A stretch of 57,553 nt of DNA from NCBI GenBank assembly GCA_964562015.1, contig CAZLRH010000025.1, positions 1 to 57,553 on the forward strand, given 5' to 3'. How positions within the stretch are numbered: the first letter of the stretch is position 1; every line of letters begins with the position of its first letter. Position numbers and translations under genes: made by a program. Positions 38,919-46,467 of this stretch are shown here, piece after piece. The stretch comes from CAZLRH01 sp964562015. GTDB lineage: Bacteria; Verrucomicrobiota; Verrucomicrobiia; Opitutales; JABDGR01. Under the pieces are notes generated by a model. That model had not been told where the DNA came from, searched no databases, and was given only the letters and a program-made list of their open reading frames with translations.

Positions 38919-40781
38919 GTGCGCCTCCCCTGGTTTCGTAAATCGCCCGCCGCCCCCGCCCCGCAATTGCCCCCCGGGCCGCCCGCCGGCGACTTCCAAT
39001 GGGCCCCCTCGGTCGCGCCGCCGTCGACGCAATCCCTCCGCGAACTCGGCGCCATCCCCGACAGCTATTTCGCCGGCGTCCGCAACGACTCCCTCCTCAA
39101 CGGCCTGATCGGCGGCAACGGTGGCGGTCACTACCAAGGCGGCTGGGTCAACCCCCTCACGGGCCACGGCACGGGCCGCGACAAGGTCACGCACGGGGAG
39201 TTCCGCGAGCCGCACCGCCTGCCGGACGCGGAGCTGAGCGCGCTCTGGAACGGCAACGACCTGGCGAAGCGCATCGTCGGCGCCAAGGCGAAAGAGATGT
39301 TTCGGCGCGGGTGGATACTCGCCTTCCCGGGCGCCCCCGGTCCCGACGACCCGAAGGCCGCCCTCGCGGACGCCGCCGCCAAGGCCCCCGCCGCCGCGCC
39401 GCCCCCTGGTGGTACGCCGCCCCCTGGCGCCCCCAAGCCGCGCACGGACGACGCAGGACCGACCCTGGCCGCACCGGTGAGTGACGAGGGCGAGAGCGGC
39501 CCCGCAGGCCCCGCAGCGACCGCCATCGCCGACCCCCCGAAGCCCGGCAGCGTCGACCCGAACCCCGGAGACCAAGCGGGCAAGGCGGACCTCGCGAAGG
39601 CGGTCGAACTTTACGCGAAGCCCCTGCAAATTAGGGCGCGCTTCCTGGAGGCGTGCATCTTCGGCGGCCTGTACGGCGGTGGACTCCTGATCATGGGCCT
39701 CGACGACGGGGCGGACATGTCGACGCCGGTCAACGAGGAGAACATCCGCTCGTTCAAGTACCTGACGTGGATCGACCGGCGCTTCATCGTTGCGCAGTCG
39801 TATTACGAAACGATCGGGCCGAAGTACGGCGAGGTCGAGGTCTACAACATCATCAACCCGTTCGGAAACCAGGACAACAGCCTGGTCCACGAGTCGCGGG
39901 TCATTCGGTTCGACGGCGAGCCCGTGGACCTCTTCATGCGCCGGCGGCTCGCGGGCTGGACCCTGTCGCGGCTGCAATCGGCGTACGACGTGATGCGGCA
40001 GTTCGATATGAGCTTCCAGAGCGTCGCCAACCTGATGAGCGACCTGTCGCAAGCGGTGATGAAGATCAACGGCCTGGCGCAGCTCATCTCTAACGACCAG
40101 AAGACGCTTCAGACCCGGATGCAGCTCGTCGACATGCAGCGAAGCACGACGCGCATGATCATGCTCGACGCGGAGAACGAAGCCTTCGAGCGGGTCGCGA
40201 CGCCGCTGACCGGAGTGGACGACGTCCTCGAGAACATGATGCTCCGCATGGCCGCCGCCGCCGAGATGCCGGTCGCGATCCTCTTCGGCCGCGAGCCGAG
40301 CGGACTCAATGCGACGGGCGACGCGGACTTCCGGCGCTTCTACGACATGATCGCCGGCGACCAGGTGAACGAGGTCCAGCCGAAACTCGAGCGGCTCTAC
40401 TCGCTCATCTGCGCCGCGAAGGACTCCCCGTGCAAAGGCAAGCTGCCCGACGGTGGCCTGGAGTTCACGTGGCACAAGCTCTATGCGCCGAGCGAACTTG
40501 AGCAAAGCACGATCCGCTGGAACATGGCCCAGGCCGACGACAAGTACATCGCGAACGGGACGCTGCTCCCCGAGGAAGTCGCGATGAGCCGCTTCAGGAG
40601 CGGGGACCTGCACCTCGACACCGAGATCCAGGGCGACCTCCGACGCGCGAAGCTGGCGACGGCACAACTGGCACCGAGCGGAGCCGAGAAGTTCCAGGCG
40701 GACCAGGACGCGAAGAAGCAGGAGCTGGAGATCAAGTCGAAGGCGGTGGATGCGAAGGGTCCGCCTTCGACCTCGAAGTAG
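38919..40781 (+). CDS. Portal protein, DUF1073-like (620 aa)
   Basis: After a Pro-rich N-terminus, KRIVGAKAKEMFRRGWIL and later EACIFGGLYGGGLLIMGLDD, then SRVIRFDGEPVDLFMRRRLA. The strongest blocks are AAAAEMPVAILFGREPSGLN and ATGDADFRRFYDMIAGDQVN, typical of the DUF1073 portal family. An Ala/Pro/Gly-rich insertion of about 70 residues lies at about 140-215. It forms the DNA channel at the capsid vertex. It is far from the large terminase (44021-45535). Confidence 0.82.
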   Translation: MRLPWFRKSPAAPAPQLPPGPPAGDFQWAPSVAPPSTQSLRELGAIPDSYFAGVRNDSLLNGLIGGNGGGHYQGGWVNPLTGHGTGRDKVTHGEFREPHRLPDAELSALWNGNDLAKRIVGAKAKEMFRRGWILAFPGAPGPDDPKAALADAAAKAPAAAPPPGGTPPPGAPKPRTDDAGPTLAAPVSDEGESGPAGPAATAIADPPKPGSVDPNPGDQAGKADLAKAVELYAKPLQIRARFLEACIFGGLYGGGLLIMGLDDGADMSTPVNEENIRSFKYLTWIDRRFIVAQSYYETIGPKYGEVEVYNIINPFGNQDNSLVHESRVIRFDGEPVDLFMRRRLAGWTLSRLQSAYDVMRQFDMSFQSVANLMSDLSQAVMKINGLAQLISNDQKTLQTRMQLVDMQRSTTRMIMLDAENEAFERVATPLTGVDDVLENMMLRMAAAAEMPVAILFGREPSGLNATGDADFRRFYDMIAGDQVNEVQPKLERLYSLICAAKDSPCKGKLPDGGLEFTWHKLYAPSELEQSTIRWNMAQADDKYIANGTLLPEEVAMSRFRSGDLHLDTEIQGDLRRAKLATAQLAPSGAEKFQADQDAKKQELEIKSKAVDAKGPPSTSK

Positions 40782-40790
40782 ACCTACTTC
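40775..40790. terminator. Hairpin between convergent genes
   Basis: GAAGTAG-AC-CTACTTC, a 7-bp perfect inverted repeat that contains both stop codons (portal and the minus-strand GQHR-motif gene). No T run. A possible weak bidirectional terminator. Confidence 0.4.
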
Positions 40791-41680
40791 ACACCCGAAT
40801 TTGCCCACGCTACGACGATCGATGTGTCGTCGCGCGATTGCAACTTCGTGATCGCCGGGCCGCCCGACAGGTGCGAGCGCAAGGCGTACAGCGTCTTTTG
40901 CGTGGTTGCGACGGTGCTCTCTCGCCCGCCGCTATTGCCGCCGCTAACGACTTTGGTGCGAAGGAGATAGTCGCGAAGCGTGTGCGCCGTAGTACCTGGT
41001 TGCGCCCCTTCGATCAGCGTGCGTGCGAAATCGGTGACAGACCCGGGGTTCTTGTAGAAGACCGCGGCCACCGCTCCCCACATGCAGGCCGCAAAATCCT
41101 GCTGATAATACGTCTGCAGCGCCGACAGCTCCGCGCTCAGGTTCATCGCCGCCTCGCCGACTTCGTCGACCGTCATGCCCTTGTAGGCCGCCGGCAGACC
41201 GTCCCGAATTCTGGCGACAGCCCTAACGACCGCCACCGTCTTAGGCGGCAAGTCCAGCACTTGTGCTTGCGTCCGGACGAGCGGCTGGTCGAAGTGTTTG
41301 GCTGCGGCGAGAGGCATACCAAAGGCGAGCATGACAGGGATAGTCACTCCGCTTTTGATAACCGCACTCAGTCGATGCTGGCCGTTGATCAAGACGCCCC
41401 CCGCACTGACCGAGATGGGGTCGGATAGCGTCCAGTTGCCAGCGCGCATGTCTCGCACGTACATCGCTGTTTGCTGCTTGCGCTCCTTTCGGAAGTTTGC
41501 CGTATTGAGCTTCTTGAGGGTTTCCGCCTCGTACGGGCCGATAGCTTCTTGGACGACGAAGGTTTCTCGTTGGCCCCGTGTAAGATACGTCTGAAGTCTG
41601 TCCGCGAAGTCGGGCACGGGCACTCCTTGTGCATTCGTGATGTGGGTCTTATGGCCGCTACCATTCGTCATTGTTTGCAT
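40784..41680 (-). CDS. GQHR-motif (ParB/DGQHR-like) protein (298 aa)
   Basis: ISVSAGGVLINGQHRLSAVI, with GQHRL following a beta-strand, is the nucleotide-handling motif of ParB/sulfiredoxin/DGQHR-like domains. The rest is helical: FARTLIEGAQPGTTAHTLRD. Such genes in phages may regulate transcription, modify DNA or block defence; the family does not decide which. Good ribosome site AAGGAGACGATC before ATG 41680. It heads a separate short transcript. Confidence 0.6.
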   Translation of the reverse strand: MQTMTNGSGHKTHITNAQGVPVPDFADRLQTYLTRGQRETFVVQEAIGPYEAETLKKLNTANFRKERKQQTAMYVRDMRAGNWTLSDPISVSAGGVLINGQHRLSAVIKSGVTIPVMLAFGMPLAAAKHFDQPLVRTQAQVLDLPPKTVAVVRAVARIRDGLPAAYKGMTVDEVGEAAMNLSAELSALQTYYQQDFAACMWGAVAAVFYKNPGSVTDFARTLIEGAQPGTTAHTLRDYLLRTKVVSGGNSGGRESTVATTQKTLYALRSHLSGGPAITKLQSRDDTSIVVAWANSGVK

Positions 41681-41714
41681 GATCGTCTCCTTGTTTGAGT
41701 ATTCTGACAGCTAA

Positions 41715-41963
41715 TTAGCCCTGGTCAAGCCCGAAATACGCCGACATCGAGTTTTTTCTCGGTGTATATATGCGCCCCAACGAATATGCGTCGACGTACT
41801 CCACGTTATCGAACGTGAATGCGACCCCGTTCACCCCCACCGTGACGTGTTTCGCGTCGTACGTCTTCAGCTTGCGCAGGCGCTTCGACACCTGGCGGAA
41901 CCTCTCGAGGAACTTCCGGGCCTTCCGCGCGAGCCGCCGGATGCGTCGCCGCCGGGGGTTCAT
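41715..41963 (-). CDS. Basic hypothetical protein (82 aa)
   Basis: Very basic N-terminus (MNPRRRRIRRLARKARKFLE) then beta-rich KHVTVGVNGVAFTFDNVEYV. The C-terminal codons contain a copy of the hairpin repeat found at 9091-9118. Possibly DNA- or RNA-binding. ATGA overlap upstream. Confidence 0.5.
   Translation of the reverse strand: MNPRRRRIRRLARKARKFLERFRQVSKRLRKLKTYDAKHVTVGVNGVAFTFDNVEYVDAYSLGRIYTPRKNSMSAYFGLDQG
41749..41778 (+). repeat. Second copy of the GAG-T6-CTC hairpin repeat
   Basis: Matches 9091-9118 except for a two-base TA insertion. Here it lies within the 3' part of the basic protein gene (read on the opposite strand), whereas the first copy is in non-coding DNA. Confidence 0.6.
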
Positions 41964-42127
41964 ATTTCACCTGCCGGGCAGTCGCACCGGAGCACGCCCG
42001 AGCCGAGGCACTCGTCGCACTTCCACTCGGAATCGTGGCCGTCGTCTTCCATGCGGAAGATCCAGCCCTCGCCGCCGCACTCGTCGCACGCGGCCAAGCC
42101 GGTGTCTTCGCAGTATATGCAGCCCAT
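41960..42127 (-). CDS. DnaJ-type zinc-finger protein (55 aa)
   Basis: MGCIYCEDTGLAACDECGGE then KCDECLGSGVLRCDCPAGEI: four CxxC pairs with GxG spacing, like the Cys-rich part of DnaJ or RNA/DNA zinc ribbons. It could bind nucleic acid or a partner protein. TGATG start overlap and ATGA end overlap. Confidence 0.65.
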   Translation of the reverse strand: MGCIYCEDTGLAACDECGGEGWIFRMEDDGHDSEWKCDECLGSGVLRCDCPAGEI

Positions 42128-42408
42128 CACGCGACCGCCTTCAGCACGAGCGTCGGCGCCGGTCCGAGGCCGCACCCGCCGAGCGTCTCGTGCTGGTAGT
42201 CCGTCCGGCCGCACATCACGCACCGCCGCACCTTCACCCTCGGCGCCCTCGTCGCCCTCGTCGCTCGCCCGCCGCGCATGCCGCCCATCTTCGAGGCGAC
42301 GTCGACCCGGAAGCCGCTGCTGGACCCGAGGTCCTCCCACTCCGTATGCCCTCGCATGCTCGACGCTTCTGCAAACAGCGTCAGCACACCCTCGTGTAGG
42401 TCGAGCAT
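42127..42408 (-). CDS. Hypothetical protein with single CxxC (93 aa)
   Basis: Contains VKVRRCVMCGRTDYQHETLG and CGL, a possible half zinc ribbon, after a basic Arg/Thr-rich linker. ATG 42408 lies one base after the upstream stop. No family recognised. Confidence 0.5.
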   Translation of the reverse strand: MLDLHEGVLTLFAEASSMRGHTEWEDLGSSSGFRVDVASKMGGMRGGRATRATRAPRVKVRRCVMCGRTDYQHETLGGCGLGPAPTLVLKAVA

Positions 42409-42409
42409 G

Positions 42410-43102
42410 TCAGTGCTCCGTATCCAGTTCGAAGCCGCCCGCGGGGCCGCCTCGGAGCCAGTCGTACTGAGCCACGTCGATGCCCGTGATCGTCGGCGAG
42501 CCCGCGGTCGAGTAGTACATGAGCGAGTCCAGCTCGACGGTGTGGTGCAGGCCGAGCGCGTGACCCATCTCGTGCCGCATGACGTGGAGCTGCGTCCCGT
42601 CGTCCAGCGATGACGCCACCGCTATCTCGTGCCCATGATCGTACGTGCATCCGACGATGCCCGGCTCTGAGTTTTTGCAGTCCGTCGACGTCATCGGCTG
42701 GTCCTGCGGGGCGATGTGAAAGCACGCGCTCACGGGCGGACAGGTCTCGTCGTCGAACGATGTCGTCAAGATGACGCCCGTCGTTTCCTCCCAGTCGTTG
42801 ACGGCGATCGTGGCGTTCAAGGTGCTCGAGACGCTGAACGACGGTGATATGTGCACCTCGTACTCGGTAGGCTGAGCGCGCCCATGGTCGAGTTCGATTG
42901 GCGCCGCGCAACCGATGCACGGGCCGAAGAACGCCCCCGCGAGCGCGCCCGCGACGATGTAGCTCAGCGTCCGGCCGACTTGCGCCCACGGGCGGGGCCA
43001 CTTCGGGAGGGAGAAGACTTGTCGCGCGCGCCCGCAATCGCGGCAGTGGCCGGAGCGGGTCTCGGTCATCCGGCAGCACTGGGGGCAGTATTCGAGGATC
43101 AC
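42410..43102 (-). CDS. Metzincin protease with zinc ribbon and membrane anchor (230 aa)
   Basis: N-terminal zinc ribbon (EYCPQCCRMTETRSGHCRDC), then a hydrophobic segment SYIVAGALAGAFFGPCIGCA that could be a membrane anchor, then a catalytic domain with HVMRHEMGHALGLHH and the Met-turn SLMYYS. This fits a matrixin/astacin-like metzincin. A similar catalytic domain without the anchor is at 6570-7076. GTG 43102 overlaps the upstream stop (GTGA). Confidence 0.72.
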   Translation of the reverse strand: MILEYCPQCCRMTETRSGHCRDCGRARQVFSLPKWPRPWAQVGRTLSYIVAGALAGAFFGPCIGCAAPIELDHGRAQPTEYEVHISPSFSVSSTLNATIAVNDWEETTGVILTTSFDDETCPPVSACFHIAPQDQPMTSTDCKNSEPGIVGCTYDHGHEIAVASSLDDGTQLHVMRHEMGHALGLHHTVELDSLMYYSTAGSPTITGIDVAQYDWLRGGPAGGFELDTEH

Positions 43103-43485
43103 GAAACACCTCCCGGGGCGCCGCAGGTGACGAGCGCGTTGGCGGTCGCGGCGACCCAGCTCTTGCGCGTGTTCTTGCCCGTGGGGGCGGGGACGTCGAT
43201 GCCGAGCATGTTCGCGGCGGCGACCCAGCGCTTGCCCCACTTCTTCGGACGCTCGCCTGCCTGGAGGCGCTCGAGGATGTCGCGGTTGGCGATCGTGGCG
43301 ACGCTCTTCCTGATCTGCGCGAGCCGCTCGGGGGTCTTCGGCGGGTTGGGATTGAAGGCGCGGAAGCCGGCGTTCGGGCCCGTGGCGGTGCCCAGCGTGA
43401 GCTCGGCTTTGAGGTCGTCCTCGAACTGGCCCTGGAAGTCGTTGAACAGATCTTGGATTTCAGACGTAATATCGTCAGTAAACAT
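43099..43485 (-). CDS. Hypothetical protein (128 aa)
   Basis: N-terminal helix DDITSEIQDLFNDFQGQFED, a middle NPNPPKTPERLAQIRKSVAT and a C-terminus rich in Trp/Lys. It lies between the metzincin and an HNH gene. No known function. AGAGGCACC before ATG 43485. Confidence 0.55.
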   Translation of the reverse strand: MFTDDITSEIQDLFNDFQGQFEDDLKAELTLGTATGPNAGFRAFNPNPPKTPERLAQIRKSVATIANRDILERLQAGERPKKWGKRWVAAANMLGIDVPAPTGKNTRKSWVAATANALVTCGAPGGVS

Positions 43486-43551
43486 GGTGCCTCTTGGCCG
43501 GCGGTGAACCCGGCTATTTACCGTTCTAATTAGTGGTGATTAGCTTTTTGA
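43486..43551 (-). promoter_or_regulatory. Short intergenic region with CTAATTAG and hairpin
   Basis: Contains CTAATTAG, a GCCGG...CCGGC inverted repeat near 43490-43510 and an A-rich stretch after the HNH stop. It likely separates transcripts of the terminase/HNH block and the metzincin block. Confidence 0.4.
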
Positions 43552-44037
43552 CTAAGTGACGCCGTTGAGCTCTTTGCGCACCGCGGCCATGGCGGCCTCT
43601 ATGTAGGCGGCGGCCCTGCGGAGCTTCTCGGGGTCGTCCTTGAAGAAGCCGAGCCCTCGATTGCAGTCGAAGTGAACAAGCCCGCGCACGTTGTCAGTCT
43701 TGTGACAGTGATCGACAGCCGCCGAAGCCCCGCGCGTGCCCTCGAGCAACATCGCTTCCCCGCAAAGCTTGCAGAGGCCGCCCTGCGCAGCGAACATCGC
43801 ACGACGATCCTCGATCGAGATGCCGTAGACGCGCTGAAGACGTTGTCCACGTTTTAGGTCCGCGCCGCCGGGCTTACGATACTCGGCGTGTTGATTACGG
43901 CTGACGCAGGCCCTGCAAACGGAGCGGTAACCTTCGCAGAGCTTCCCGGTCGTTCCGGACGTGATCCGATACGGATAGAACGCGGTAAGGGGCTTATTCT
44001 CTCCGCACTGCGCGCACTTTTTAGAAGTCTGTTCCAA
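43552..44037 (-). CDS. HNH / endonuclease VII-type homing endonuclease 6 (161 aa)
   Basis: Begins with a TTG codon (EQTSKKCAQCGENKPLTAFY), a zinc-finger start typical of this family, then CRACVSRN, YGISIEDRRAMFAAQGGLCK, CKLCGEAM, VDHCHKTDNVRGLVHFDCNR and a final helix. The start lies inside the last 17 bases of the terminase gene, so it was added without disturbing terminase. Other start codons would lose the first zinc pair. Confidence 0.8.
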   Translation of the reverse strand: MEQTSKKCAQCGENKPLTAFYPYRITSGTTGKLCEGYRSVCRACVSRNQHAEYRKPGGADLKRGQRLQRVYGISIEDRRAMFAAQGGLCKLCGEAMLLEGTRGASAAVDHCHKTDNVRGLVHFDCNRGLGFFKDDPEKLRRAAAYIEAAMAAVRKELNGVT

Positions 44038-45535
44038 GGGCTTTGCGCACTTCTTTCATTGCCGATCGCATCCAGCTTGTATGCTCCTGTAGGTAGAGCA
44101 GTGCCTGCGTCGCCGCGTCGACCTGATCATCCTTCTTGGACCGGGGGAAACCCAGCCACTCCGGGATGAACAGACGCTCGACCCACTCGAAACCCGGCAT
44201 GCCGGGGTCAGGCAGGTACACGTTCCCCGCCTCCGCGAAACCCGACGCGGCCGATGCCCGGCTCAATTTACCCCCGCGTGGGTCGACGGCGACCAGGCCC
44301 GGCACCGTCTTATTTAGGGTCTCTATTATCGCGGTTCCGTTTGCTTTATCCTCGACGAGCTTCGTTGTAGCGCCCGGTTGGCGCGATGCCAGTAAAATTA
44401 CAGCACGCTGCGTTGCGCCAAAGTTCAAATGACCGTGGATCTGGTCGAGGAGAAAGAAGTCCGCCCCACACCGGCCCCAGCACTGCCCAGCCACGAAATC
44501 GTTGACGTTCTCGTCCTTGAAGGCGCAATCCCAGGAGCATATTTGCTGGTCAAATTGAGGCGGCTTCTCGACGCACAAATAACTTTTGCCGTCTGCGAAT
44601 TTGACGCCGTCAACGACCGTCTGGAGGTTCGTCGACCAGAAGCGCAGGTGCTCCCGCTTGAAGACGGCGCCGCCCTCGGGGACGGGGTCCTGCTGGAGCT
44701 GCGCGGAGGCGTTGAGGCCCCCGAGGTTGCGGCTCATCTCCTCGATCAGGTGCTGGGGGAGCCTGACGGGGTCCAGGAGCTCGCCGCGCGTCGTCCGAGG
44801 GTCCTTGCCCCAGGTCGTCACCGTTCGGCGGTCTGGGTCGAAATTGGCGGGTAGGCAGATGTGCACCGCGCCCCGCTCGAGGAGGAGGCTCGAGAGGTCG
44901 TCGCAGTGGAGCCTTTGCATAATGCAAATGAGGGCATTCACCTCCGGCGGCCGTCGCCAGCGGGAGCCCATGGTGCGGCTCATCCAGTCCTTGGTATTCT
45001 GGAGTCCGACCGGTGTGAGCTCCTCGGGCTTGTTCGGGTCGTCGATGACCTGGTAGTTGGCGTGGAAGCCAGTGACCTCGCCGCCTGGGGTCGTGCCGAG
45101 ACGGAAGCCGCCCTTGTCGTTCTTGATCAGGTCGATGGCGGGGACCGAGGGGATCTTGAAGCCCTCGCCCCAACGCGCCTGGAACCAGGGGGACTGGATG
45201 AGCGCGAGCCACATGCCGGCGTCGCGGCGCGTGATCTTTTGGCCGTACGCCGCGAAGATCCAGGACCGGCCCGGCGCCTTCGCCCAACCCCACGCGGGAA
45301 AGAGGACGGAGGTTGTGGAGCTCTTCGAGCCGCCCGGCGGGACGTTGACGACGAGCTCGCGGATCTCCCCCCGGAAACACGCCTCGTAGTGCTCCGCGAT
45401 GAGGCCAATGTGCCAGTTGTCGCTGAACGGACTGCTCGGGAAGACCTGGGGCCAGGCGAGCTTTATGAAGTCCTTGAGGGACCCGTTCTTGACCGTCTCG
45501 CGGTCGCAGAGGATCAGCTCTTCTTTCAGGCCCAC
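44021..45535 (-). CDS. terL: Terminase large subunit (504 aa)
   Basis: ATPase half: ELVVNVPPGGSKSSTTSVLF with a Walker A-type loop near 63-68 and NYQVIDDPNKPEEL with Walker B near 165. Nuclease half: SWDCAFKD near 332, LVEDKANGTAII near 397 and KDDQVDAATQALLYL near 469, the three acidic clusters of the RNase H-like packaging nuclease. It packages DNA with the portal. GTG 45535 follows the upstream stop by one base. Confidence 0.9.
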   Translation of the reverse strand: MGLKEELILCDRETVKNGSLKDFIKLAWPQVFPSSPFSDNWHIGLIAEHYEACFRGEIRELVVNVPPGGSKSSTTSVLFPAWGWAKAPGRSWIFAAYGQKITRRDAGMWLALIQSPWFQARWGEGFKIPSVPAIDLIKNDKGGFRLGTTPGGEVTGFHANYQVIDDPNKPEELTPVGLQNTKDWMSRTMGSRWRRPPEVNALICIMQRLHCDDLSSLLLERGAVHICLPANFDPDRRTVTTWGKDPRTTRGELLDPVRLPQHLIEEMSRNLGGLNASAQLQQDPVPEGGAVFKREHLRFWSTNLQTVVDGVKFADGKSYLCVEKPPQFDQQICSWDCAFKDENVNDFVAGQCWGRCGADFFLLDQIHGHLNFGATQRAVILLASRQPGATTKLVEDKANGTAIIETLNKTVPGLVAVDPRGGKLSRASAASGFAEAGNVYLPDPGMPGFEWVERLFIPEWLGFPRSKKDDQVDAATQALLYLQEHTSWMRSAMKEVRKALGTDF

Positions 45536-45536
45536 G

Positions 45537-45680
45537 TCAAACCTCCAGGGCGAGGATGAGCAGACGGAACTGGTAGTGGAGGTCGTCCTCCATGCGCCGG
45601 TATGCGGCGATAGGGTGCACCAACGGGTAGCCCGTCGAGAAGTCTCCGTACATGCAATAGAGACGACCCAACCGACTCAT
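45537..45680 (-). CDS. Small hypothetical protein (47 aa)
   Basis: MSRLGRLYCMYGDFSTGYPL then HYQFRLLILALEV, a helical end. ATGA overlap with the upstream gene and one base before the terminase start. Possibly a packaging accessory, from position only. Confidence 0.5.
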   Translation of the reverse strand: MSRLGRLYCMYGDFSTGYPLVHPIAAYRRMEDDLHYQFRLLILALEV

Positions 45681-45832
45681 CGGCGCCACTCGGGTAGCCG
45701 CGACATATCGAGCAGCGTCCGCCCGTAACGCCAGATTGCGTGATCGCGCATGATGCTCAGGTCGTCGTCCAGGTAATAACCCCCGGCGTCGAACTCGACC
45801 CCCTCCAGGAAGCGTCGCCCCGCGGGACTCAT
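45677..45832 (-). CDS. Small hypothetical protein (51 aa)
   Basis: MSPAGRRFLEGVEFDAGGYY then LDDDLSIMRDHAIWRYGRTL. ATGA overlap with the sigma-like gene upstream, so co-translated with it. Unknown role. Confidence 0.5.
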   Translation of the reverse strand: MSPAGRRFLEGVEFDAGGYYLDDDLSIMRDHAIWRYGRTLLDMSRLPEWRR

Positions 45833-46467
45833 CGGCTCACCCGCCGCCCCCCGACGAACACCTTCGCGCGCGCCGTCAGCTTGTCGTCCTTGCCGGTCCA
45901 AAATCGCTTGCGCTCTTCCTCGGTCAGCTTCGCCAGGAACGCCTTCAGCGACTTCATGTCCCGCTGCCGGTCGATGTCCGCTTCGATCTCTTCGTCTTGC
46001 GTTGCCATGTTTTCCGCCGCGCTCACGGGTACGAAACGCGCCTGCGACTTCTGCACGCGCTCGGCCAGGCCCTTGGTGATCCCGATTGTTTCAGGCGCCG
46101 GGTCGACACCGTGCTGGGCATAATGCGAGGCGGCTTTCGCTTGGCCGTTCGTCGCGAAGAGGAGGCGTCGCGGGTAGGAGACCGGGCACGCCCCGTGAGC
46201 CATCGCCGTCTGCATCTCGTGCCGGACCCAGCCCCATGCGAACGGGGAAAACTTTGCCCCGTTGGGGTTCCAGGTGCGGATGGCGCGCAGGAGGCCGATG
46301 CGTCCGGCCTGCAGGAGGTCATCGCGCATCGACTCGCTCGCGCCCTCGATCTTCGCCATCAGGAACGCGGCAATCTTCTCGACGAGCGGCTCGTTGTCGG
46401 CGACGAGCGCCGCGAGCTTGGCCGGCGTCGGGGCCGCTTTCCAGGAGTCCCAGTCGGCGCGGATCAC
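45829..46467 (-). CDS. Sigma-70-like factor (212 aa)
   Basis: Residues about 27-95 match sigma region 2: NEPLVEKIAAFLMAKI, RDDLLQAGRIGLLRAIRTWN, AKFSPFAWGWVRHEMQTAM, which is the -10-recognition and core-binding part. The C-terminal LKAFLAKLTEEERKRFWTGK followed by ARAKVFVGGRRVS looks like a reduced region 4. Region 3 is not evident. A phage sigma factor could redirect host RNA polymerase to the GGCTAAAAT elements, which have no common -35. GTG 46467 overlaps the upstream stop. Confidence 0.72.
   Translation of the reverse strand: MIRADWDSWKAAPTPAKLAALVADNEPLVEKIAAFLMAKIEGASESMRDDLLQAGRIGLLRAIRTWNPNGAKFSPFAWGWVRHEMQTAMAHGACPVSYPRRLLFATNGQAKAASHYAQHGVDPAPETIGITKGLAERVQKSQARFVPVSAAENMATQDEEIEADIDRQRDMKSLKAFLAKLTEEERKRFWTGKDDKLTARAKVFVGGRRVSR

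Noticed and set aside
38907..40808. 633-codon minus-strand frame opposite the portal
   Set aside because: Portal motifs are on the plus strand, and the divergent promoter pair fits the plus-strand start.
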